Below are positions 31,723 through 37,168 of a DNA stretch of 37,168 nucleotides, piece after piece; position 1 is the first letter of the stretch, and each line of letters starts with the position of its first letter. The stretch is taken from the NCBI GenBank assembly GCA_019117605.1, contig DWZK01000083.1, forward strand, positions 1-37,168. The letters run 5' to 3'. This DNA is from Candidatus Intestinimonas stercoravium. Lineage in GTDB: Bacteria > Bacillota > Clostridia > Oscillospirales > Oscillospiraceae. Below the pieces are notes generated by a model that saw only the letters and a list, made by a program, of their open reading frames with translations, did no database searches and was not told where the DNA came from. The position numbers were made by a program, and so were the translations under genes.

Positions 31723-32565
31723 ATGAGCAGCATCATCAGAACGGACGAGCTCCGCTTCTCCTACACCACCGCCGAGGGCGTGGCCCCGGTGGTGCTGGAT
31801 GGGGTGAGCCTGGAGATCGAAGAGGGCTCCTTCGTGGCCGTGCTGGGGCACAACGGCTCCGGCAAGTCCACCCTGGCCAAACATATGAACGCCATCCTCC
31901 TCCCCAGCGGGGGCGCCGTCTATGTGGATGGGATCGACACCCGGGACGAGGCGCGGCTGCTGGACATCCGGCGGACCGTGGGCATGGTGTTCCAGAACCC
32001 GGACAACCAGATCGTGGCCAACGTGGTGGAAGAGGACGTGGCCTTCGCCCCTGAGAACCTGGGCGTCCCCCCGGCGGAGATCCGCCAGCGGGTGGACGAG
32101 GCCCTCAAGGCCGTGGGCATGTACGAGTTTCGGGAACACGCCCCCCACCTCCTCTCCGGCGGCCAGAAGCAGCGGGTGGCCATCGCCGGCGTCATCGCCA
32201 TGCAGCCCCGCTGTATCGTGCTGGACGAGCCCACCGCCATGCTGGACCCGGTGGGCCGCCGGGAGGTCATGGAGACCGTCAAACGGCTCAACCGCACCTC
32301 CGGGGTCACTGTGGTCCTCATCACCCACCACATGGACGAGGCGGCCCAGGCCGACCGGCTGATCGTCATGACCGGCGGCCGCGTGGCCGCCGACGGCTCT
32401 CCCAAAGAGGTCTTCGCCGACGTGGAGGGGCTCAAGGCCATCGGCCTCACCGTCCCCGAGACGGTGGAGCTCTGCTGGGAGCTGCGCAAGGATGGGCTGG
32501 ACCTCCCTCTGGATGCCCTCAGCGACGAGGCGTGTGCCCAGGCCCTCTACGAAGTCCTGACCTGA
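31723..32565 (+). CDS. ecfA1: ECF transporter ATPase EcfA1
   Basis: A 280-residue ATPase of the energy-coupling-factor module: Walker [11 protein letters not shown] loop [12 protein letters not shown] (the NPDNQ form marks ECF ATPases), signature LSGGQKQR, Walker [13 protein letters not shown] and switch His in ITHHMDEA, then the C-terminal extension typical of EcfA. It powers uptake of vitamins and metals through exchangeable S components encoded elsewhere. ATG 31723 ([12 protein letters not shown]) fits the family start; GGAAAGG upstream is a little far. The ecfA-ecfA-ecfT-truA order is conserved in Firmicutes. Confidence 0.95.
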   Translation: MSSIIRTDELRFSYTTAEGVAPVVLDGVSLEIEEGSFVAVLGHNGSGKSTLAKHMNAILLPSGGAVYVDGIDTRDEARLLDIRRTVGMVFQNPDNQIVANVVEEDVAFAPENLGVPPAEIRQRVDEALKAVGMYEFREHAPHLLSGGQKQRVAIAGVIAMQPRCIVLDEPTAMLDPVGRREVMETVKRLNRTSGVTVVLITHHMDEAAQADRLIVMTGGRVAADGSPKEVFADVEGLKAIGLTVPETVELCWELRKDGLDLPLDALSDEACAQALYEVLT

Positions 32566-32643
32566 CCCAGCTGTCCCAAGGCGGCGCGGCCCTCTGCCGC
32601 CGCGCCCGGGCGTCATCCTGTCTTCAGGAGATGCACCTTTTGA

Positions 32644-33528
32644 ATGTTAGGAATGATCCCTTTGAACGCCATCATACAGACAGAAAAGCTCTCTCACGTC
32701 TACTCGGTGGGCACCCCCTTCGAGCACAGCGCCCTGGCGGATGTGGACTTCACCGCCTACCGGGGCGAGTACCTGGGCATCATCGGCCGGACGGGCTCGG
32801 GGAAATCCACTCTGATCCAGCACCTCAACGGCCTGCTCAAGCCCACCTCCGGCCGGGTGCTCTATGAGGGGCAGGACATCTGGGAGAGCAAGGAGCGCAC
32901 CCGCCAGACCCGGTTCAACGTGGGCCTGGTGTTCCAGTATCCGGAGTACCAGCTCTTCGAGGAGACGGTGTACAAGGATATCTCCTTCGGCCCCAAGAAC
33001 ATGGGCCTGGACGAGAAGGAGGTGGACCGCCGGGTCCGGGATGCCGCCGCCTTCGTGGGCCTGTCCGACCAGGTGCTCCAGCAGTCCCCCTTCGAGCTCT
33101 CCGGCGGCCAGAAGCGCCGGGTGGCCATCGCCGGCGTCATCGCCATGGAGCCCTCTGTCCTCGTGCTGGACGAGCCCACTGCCGGTCTGGACCCGGTGGG
33201 CGTGGAGTCCATCCTCTCCAATATCCGGGACTACCATGAGGCCAAGAACGCCACCATCATCCTGGTCTCTCACTCCATGGAGGAGGTGGCCCGGACCGTG
33301 GATCGACTGGTAGTGGTCAGCAAGGGGAAGATCCCCTTCACCGGGACGCCCCGGGAGGTCTTCGCCCACGGGGACGAGCTGGAGGCCATGGGCCTGGGGG
33401 TGCCCCAGGTGACCCGGGTGTTCCACCGGCTCAAGGCCCTTGGCGTGGACATCGACCCCTCCGTCTACACCATCGAACAGGCCAGGGCAGCCGTGCGCGG
33501 CTACCTGGCCCGAAAGGGGGCGAAGTGA
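32644..33528 (+). CDS. ecfA2: ECF transporter ATPase EcfA2
   Basis: A 294-residue second ECF ATPase: Walker A GRTGSGKST, Q loop LVFQYPEYQLFEETV (the YPEYQLF form marks EcfA2), signature LSGGQKRR, Walker B LVLDEPTAGLD, switch His in VSHSMEEV. It pairs with EcfA1 as the heterodimeric motor. ATG 32644 is taken as start; ATG 32653 is equally possible, the best ribosome site (AGGAG) being somewhat distant. The 78-base gap from ecfA1 contains a GC-rich hairpin without T run. The stop TGA at 33526-33528 directly abuts the ecfT start. Confidence 0.95.
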   Translation: MLGMIPLNAIIQTEKLSHVYSVGTPFEHSALADVDFTAYRGEYLGIIGRTGSGKSTLIQHLNGLLKPTSGRVLYEGQDIWESKERTRQTRFNVGLVFQYPEYQLFEETVYKDISFGPKNMGLDEKEVDRRVRDAAAFVGLSDQVLQQSPFELSGGQKRRVAIAGVIAMEPSVLVLDEPTAGLDPVGVESILSNIRDYHEAKNATIILVSHSMEEVARTVDRLVVVSKGKIPFTGTPREVFAHGDELEAMGLGVPQVTRVFHRLKALGVDIDPSVYTIEQARAAVRGYLARKGAK

Positions 33529-34338
33529 ATGGCGCTCAAGGACATCACCCTGGGACAGTATTTCCCCGGCTCCAGCCCCATCCACAAGATGGATCCCCGG
33601 AGCAAGATCCTCTTCACCGTCCTCTATATCGTCGCCCTCTTCACCGCCAAGGGCCCCCTGGCCTATGTAGTCCTCATCGCGGCCCTGGGGGTGTGCGTGG
33701 CCGTGTCCAAGGTGCGGCTCCAGAGCCTGGTGCGGGGCATGAAGCCGGTGATGATCATCATCCTCATCACCGCTGTGCTCAACATCTTCTACACCCCCGG
33801 CGACCCCATCTGGCAGTGGGGCTTCCTGAAGATCACCGCGGAGGGCATCTGGGCGGCCATCTACATGGTCCTCCGGATCACTCTGCTCATCAACTGCACC
33901 TTCCTGCTCACCTATACCACCTCCCCCATCATGCTCACTGACGGGCTGGAGAAGCTGCTGGGCCCCCTGAAGAAGATCCATGTGCCTGTCCACGAGCTGG
34001 CCATGATGATGTCCATCGCCCTGCGGTTCATCCCCACCCTCATCGAGGAGACGGACAAGATCATGTCCGCCCAAAAGGCCCGGGGCGCGGACTTCGACTC
34101 AGGGAACCTCTTCCAGAAGGCCAAGGCCCTGGTGCCCCTGCTGGTGCCCCTCTTTATCTCCGCCTTCCGCCGGGCCGACGAACTGGCGGTGGCCATGGAG
34201 TGCCGCTGCTACCACGGAGGCGAGGGCCGCACCCGGATGCGGCAGCTGAAGTTCGAGAGGCGGGACATCGCAGCCCTCCTCTTTGGCGCCGCCCTGGTGG
34301 CCCTGGCCCTGCTCTGCCGGCAGCTCTGGCCGGCGTGA
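33529..34338 (+). CDS. ecfT: ECF transporter transmembrane protein EcfT
   Basis: A 269-residue membrane protein with about five to six helices and the two coupling motifs that grip the ATPases: AQKARGADF (about residues 181-189) and AMECRCYHGG (about 220-229). It opens with the family-typical ITLGQYFPGSSPIHKMDPRSKI. It joins EcfA1/A2 to S components for substrate uptake in the cytoplasmic membrane. ATG 33529 follows the ecfA2 stop without a gap; AAAGGGGG is the ribosome site. Confidence 0.96.
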   Translation: MALKDITLGQYFPGSSPIHKMDPRSKILFTVLYIVALFTAKGPLAYVVLIAALGVCVAVSKVRLQSLVRGMKPVMIIILITAVLNIFYTPGDPIWQWGFLKITAEGIWAAIYMVLRITLLINCTFLLTYTTSPIMLTDGLEKLLGPLKKIHVPVHELAMMMSIALRFIPTLIEETDKIMSAQKARGADFDSGNLFQKAKALVPLLVPLFISAFRRADELAVAMECRCYHGGEGRTRMRQLKFERRDIAALLFGAALVALALLCRQLWPA

Positions 34339-34345
34339 ACCATCC

Positions 34346-35119
34346 TTGCATAGAAAGAAGGCGTCCACCATCCGCAACATCGCCCTGAAGCTCATGTATG
34401 TAGGCACGGCCTATCACGGCTGGCAGGCCCAGAAGAACGCCGCCACCGTCCAGGAGGCCCTGGAAAAGGCCCTCTCCACGGTGGTGTGCCACCCGGTGAA
34501 GTGTACCGGGGCGGGCCGCACCGATGCCGGCGTCCACGCCGAGACCTATATCGCCAACTTCCGCACCACCTCCTCCATCCCCTGCGACCGGATCCCTCTG
34601 GCGGTGAACACCCGTCTGCCCGACGACATCGTGGTGGTCAAGGCGACTGAAGTGCCCGATGCGTTCAACGCCATCGGCTCCTGCCTGAAGAAGGAGTACA
34701 CCTACCGCATCTACAACTCCCGTCTGGGCAATGCCTTCTATGTAGACCGGGCTTGGTTCTATCCCAAGCACCTGGACGAGGGACTGATGCAGCGGGCGGC
34801 AGACTGCTTCGTTGGCACCCACGATTTCTCCGCCGTCCGCGCGGTGGGCACCGAGGTGCGCTCTCCGGTCCGCACAGTCTACTATTTCCAGATCTCCCGG
34901 ACGGGCGATCTGATCGAGTGCCGGGTGTGCGCCAACGGCTTCCTCTATAACATGGTCCGCGCCATGGTGGGCACCTGTGTCTATGCCGCCGAGGGGAAGT
35001 TCGCCCCCGAGGACGTCTCCGCCATCCTGGAGAGCAGGGACCGTACCGCCGCCGGCCCTACCGTGCCCCCCGGAGGGCTGTACATGACCAAGCTCTGGTA
35101 CGAGGAGGACGTGCTCTGA
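34346..35119 (+). CDS. truA: tRNA pseudouridine(38-40) synthase TruA
   Basis: TruA makes pseudouridine at positions 38-40 of tRNA anticodon arms. The catalytic Asp is in GAGRTDAGVHA, and the domains run in normal order from ALKLMYVGTAYHGWQ to the C-terminal GLYMTKLWYEE. The start is unclear: no ATG or GTG in frame fits. TTG 34346 gives 257 residues but has no ribosome site; ATC 34370 has AGAAGG 8 bases upstream and would give a protein beginning exactly where family members do (xRNIALKL). ATG 34403 would remove the first strand. I give the TTG start as the conventional choice. It follows ecfT by 7 bases, as in many Firmicutes. Confidence 0.93.
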   Translation: MHRKKASTIRNIALKLMYVGTAYHGWQAQKNAATVQEALEKALSTVVCHPVKCTGAGRTDAGVHAETYIANFRTTSSIPCDRIPLAVNTRLPDDIVVVKATEVPDAFNAIGSCLKKEYTYRIYNSRLGNAFYVDRAWFYPKHLDEGLMQRAADCFVGTHDFSAVRAVGTEVRSPVRTVYYFQISRTGDLIECRVCANGFLYNMVRAMVGTCVYAAEGKFAPEDVSAILESRDRTAAGPTVPPGGLYMTKLWYEEDVL

Positions 35120-35176
35120 CCCCGGCTCTGTCCCCCGTCATCTTCGTGTGCTATTTTCAGGAGGACCACCATATCT

Positions 35177-36352
35177 ATGGAAGAACTCAGGCCGCTGGAG
35201 CCCAAGCCCCAGAAAAAACCAAATATCTGGAAGCGGGTCCTGGCCTTCCTGGTCACACTGTGCCTTTTGCTGGGGGCGGTGGCCGCGGTGGCCTACCGAG
35301 ACCGGCTGAACCTGGATTTCATCCGCCGCTGGTTCACCTACCGCTCTCTGGAGAAAAGCGACAGCGGGCAGGCGGCGGCCTTTCAGTTCGACGATTCGGG
35401 GAGCGGCGGCTCCTGTCCCCTGGGGGACGACCTGCTGGTGTGGTCCAACACCGGCGCCCGTATCTACTCCGTGAGCGGCGTGGAATACCTCAACGACGGC
35501 TTCACCCTCGCCTCTCCCATGGCCGACTTCAACGGCAGCTCCGCCGTGGTCTACGACGCGGGCGGGAACACCCTTCGGGTGTATGCCGACCGGGCCATGG
35601 TCTTTTCTTTGGACGTGCGATCTGGCCATGAGATCCTCTCCGCCCGCATGGGGCCGGGGGGGCAGCTGGCGGTCACCACCCAGGAGCCCGGCTATAAGGG
35701 CGTGGTCACCATCTATGACGCCGGCTTCCAGCCCGTGATGGCCGTGCGCATCTCCACCCGCTTCGTCACCGACGGCATGCTCGCCTCTGACGGGAACACG
35801 GTGGCCGTGCTCACCGCCGGGCAGCAGGACAACACCTTCGAGAGCCGCCTGGACCTCTATCCTCTGGATGGAGACGCCCCCTTCGCCCAGTGTTCCCTGG
35901 GCAACGAGGCCATCCTGGACCTGTACTGCGGCTCCGGCACCTTCTGGGCCCTGGGGGACGGCGCCCTCTCCACCGTTCCGCTGGACGGCTCCGCCGTCCA
36001 TGTCTACGACTACGGCGGGCGCTATCTCAAGGACTATGCCCTCAAGGGGGACGGCTTCGCCGCCCTGCTCCTGGGCAAATACCGGGCGGGCAGCAGCGCC
36101 TCCCTGGTCACAGTGGACCGGGAGGGACGAGAGGTGGCCTCCCTGGACATGGAAGAGCAGGTGCTGGACATGGATGCTGCGGGCCGGTATACCGCCGTGC
36201 TCACTGCTGCCGCCCTCACGCTCTACACCGACGACCTCCGGGTCTATCAGGCTCTGGAGAACACGATGGGGGCCCAGAGCGTGGTCCTCCGCTCCGACGG
36301 CACCGCCTATCTCATCGGCGGCGAGACCGCCAGGCTCTATATCCCCGACTAG
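35177..36352 (+). CDS. DUF5711 family membrane-anchored protein
   Basis: A 391-residue protein with a Pro/Lys-rich cytoplasmic start, one membrane anchor (about 18-40), and an extracytoplasmic domain of repeated four-strand sheets (for example GDDLLVWSNTGARIYSV, SSAVVYDAGGNTLRVYA, TVAVLTAGQQDN, LVTVDREGREVASLDM), the pattern of a beta-propeller. I recognise it as DUF5711-like; its function is unknown and may be to sense or scaffold at the cell surface. ATG 35177 with AGGAGG about 12 bases upstream. It is 57 bases after truA and 34 bases before the CvpA-like gene, with no terminator, so it is probably cotranscribed with both. Confidence 0.75.
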   Translation: MEELRPLEPKPQKKPNIWKRVLAFLVTLCLLLGAVAAVAYRDRLNLDFIRRWFTYRSLEKSDSGQAAAFQFDDSGSGGSCPLGDDLLVWSNTGARIYSVSGVEYLNDGFTLASPMADFNGSSAVVYDAGGNTLRVYADRAMVFSLDVRSGHEILSARMGPGGQLAVTTQEPGYKGVVTIYDAGFQPVMAVRISTRFVTDGMLASDGNTVAVLTAGQQDNTFESRLDLYPLDGDAPFAQCSLGNEAILDLYCGSGTFWALGDGALSTVPLDGSAVHVYDYGGRYLKDYALKGDGFAALLLGKYRAGSSASLVTVDREGREVASLDMEEQVLDMDAAGRYTAVLTAAALTLYTDDLRVYQALENTMGAQSVVLRSDGTAYLIGGETARLYIPD

Positions 36353-36386
36353 TCCCCCTTTCTCACATGGATCGAGGTATTCTTCT

Positions 36387-37094
36387 ATGGCTTCTTCTGC
36401 ACTGATCTTGGACATCGCCGTAGCGGCGGTCCTCCTCATCTTCATCCTCCACGGCGCCTCCCGGGGGCTCCTCCTCTCCCTGTGCGGTCTGGTGGCCGTA
36501 CTGGTGGCCTTCGTAGGCGCCAGCCTCTTCTCCGATCTGCTGGCCCCCCAGGTGTCCGCCTATCTGGAGCCTCACTTCGCCTCCGCCATCCAGAGCGGCC
36601 TGGAGCAGCAGATGCAGGGCGCGCTCCAGAGCGGAGCCGCCCAGGCCGGGGAGGACATCCCACTCACCGACGTGCTGAACGTCCTCAAGGATATGGGCTT
36701 CTATCAGAGCGCCGTGGACGCGGTCAACGAGGCGGTGGAGAACGGTCTGACCTCCGTGGCCGCTGGCACCGCGGCGGCCGTGGCCGCTTCCATCGCCGGG
36801 AGCGTGGCCCGTACCGTGCTCTTCGCCCTCTCCTTCGGGGCGATCCTGGTCCTGTGGACCATCCTGAGCCATGTCCTGGACCTGGTGGCCCGTCTGCCGG
36901 GGCTCCACTTCCTCAACAAGACCGGCGGCGCGCTCCTGGGCCTCCTCAAGGGCTGTCTCATCCTCTTCCTCTGCGCCGGTGTGGTCCGATACCTTGGGAA
37001 CATCCTCCCCGAGGAGATGGTGGAGCAGAGCCATCTGGCCCGCATCTTTTTCACTGTGGATCCCCTCTCCCTCCTCTTCTCTCTGGGGACCTGA
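36387..37094 (+). CDS. CvpA-family membrane protein
   Basis: A 235-residue membrane protein with four hydrophobic segments (about 5-26, 30-48, 130-158 and 180-200) and the CvpA signature parts: LDIAVAAVLLIFILHGASRGLLLSL at the N-terminus and LNKTGGALLGLLKGCLILFL in the C-terminal half. An extracytoplasmic region of about 80 residues between helices 2 and 3 is Ala/Gln-rich. CvpA proteins are linked to colicin V production and envelope stress, but their molecular role is unsettled. ATG 36387 follows GAGGT. It may form a unit with the DUF5711 gene. Confidence 0.88.
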   Translation: MASSALILDIAVAAVLLIFILHGASRGLLLSLCGLVAVLVAFVGASLFSDLLAPQVSAYLEPHFASAIQSGLEQQMQGALQSGAAQAGEDIPLTDVLNVLKDMGFYQSAVDAVNEAVENGLTSVAAGTAAAVAASIAGSVARTVLFALSFGAILVLWTILSHVLDLVARLPGLHFLNKTGGALLGLLKGCLILFLCAGVVRYLGNILPEEMVEQSHLARIFFTVDPLSLLFSLGT

Positions 37095-37168
37095 GCGCAA
37101 GGGAAATGTTTTCACACGAAATTCATGACCTGTTCATATTTGCGTGTTACATTTACACTTCCGGGAGA
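37095..37168. other. intergenic tail at the window end
   Basis: An AT-rich 74-base stretch after the CvpA-like gene, with no gene, hairpin terminator or clear promoter visible. It is probably the start of the next upstream region, cut by the window edge. Confidence 0.5.

Noticed and set aside
32566-32643. Terminator between ecfA1 and ecfA2
   Set aside because: A GC-rich stem is present but no T run follows, and the two ATPases are expected to be made together.

Overview
The window looks like a chromosomal segment of a GC-rich, anaerobic Firmicute, most likely a gut Oscillospiraceae relative (Flavonifractor/Lawsonibacter-like). This rests on high GC, strong AGGAGG ribosome sites, TTGACA/TATAAT promoters with 17-base spacers, a feo locus with a Cys-rich FeoB partner, DapL-type lysine synthesis, an ECF-truA block and an S-layer homology tail. 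I saw no phage, insertion sequence, CRISPR array or RNA gene. Taxonomy is inference from gene content.

Layout. 1-3300: the 3' end of an SLH protein, a small XRE regulator with its membrane partner behind a double operator, a MATE exporter and a ZIP metal transporter. 3340-8850: an iron region. A minus-strand operon (DUF3793 protein, flavodoxin, DtxR-like protein with Cys in place of metal ligands), a second DtxR-family regulator with a mostly intact metal site, and a plus-strand feoA-feoA-feoB-Cys-rich peptide operon. GTTAG-N6-CTAAC palindromes sit on both operon promoters, which share identical -35 and -10 hexamers. 8895-12540: a heterodimeric ABC exporter pair with one degenerate ATP site.

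12826-19315: a four-gene operon: leucine-rich-repeat protein, VWA protein with a broken metallopeptidase motif, MoxR-type AAA ATPase, and an 878-residue protein that joins a Tet(M)/EF-G-like ribosomal GTPase to a YacP/Rae1-like NYN ribonuclease. This fusion is the most striking item: both halves belong to families that act in the ribosomal A site, so it may be a one-protein GTP-driven A-site mRNA cleavage factor.

19446-29822 (all minus): nitrogen and lysine metabolism: glnA, an ANTAR antiterminator, dapF, dapL, gltB, gltD. GS and GOGAT supply glutamate, which DapL uses as amino donor. 29902-37094: a DivIVA-like coiled-coil protein, then on the plus strand a rRNA-methylase-like enzyme, the ECF energising module ecfA-ecfA-ecfT, truA, a DUF5711 protein and a CvpA-like membrane protein, where the window ends.

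The large reading frames opposite the real genes (for example antisense to gltB, feoB and the GTPase) are GC-driven shadows and are not annotated.
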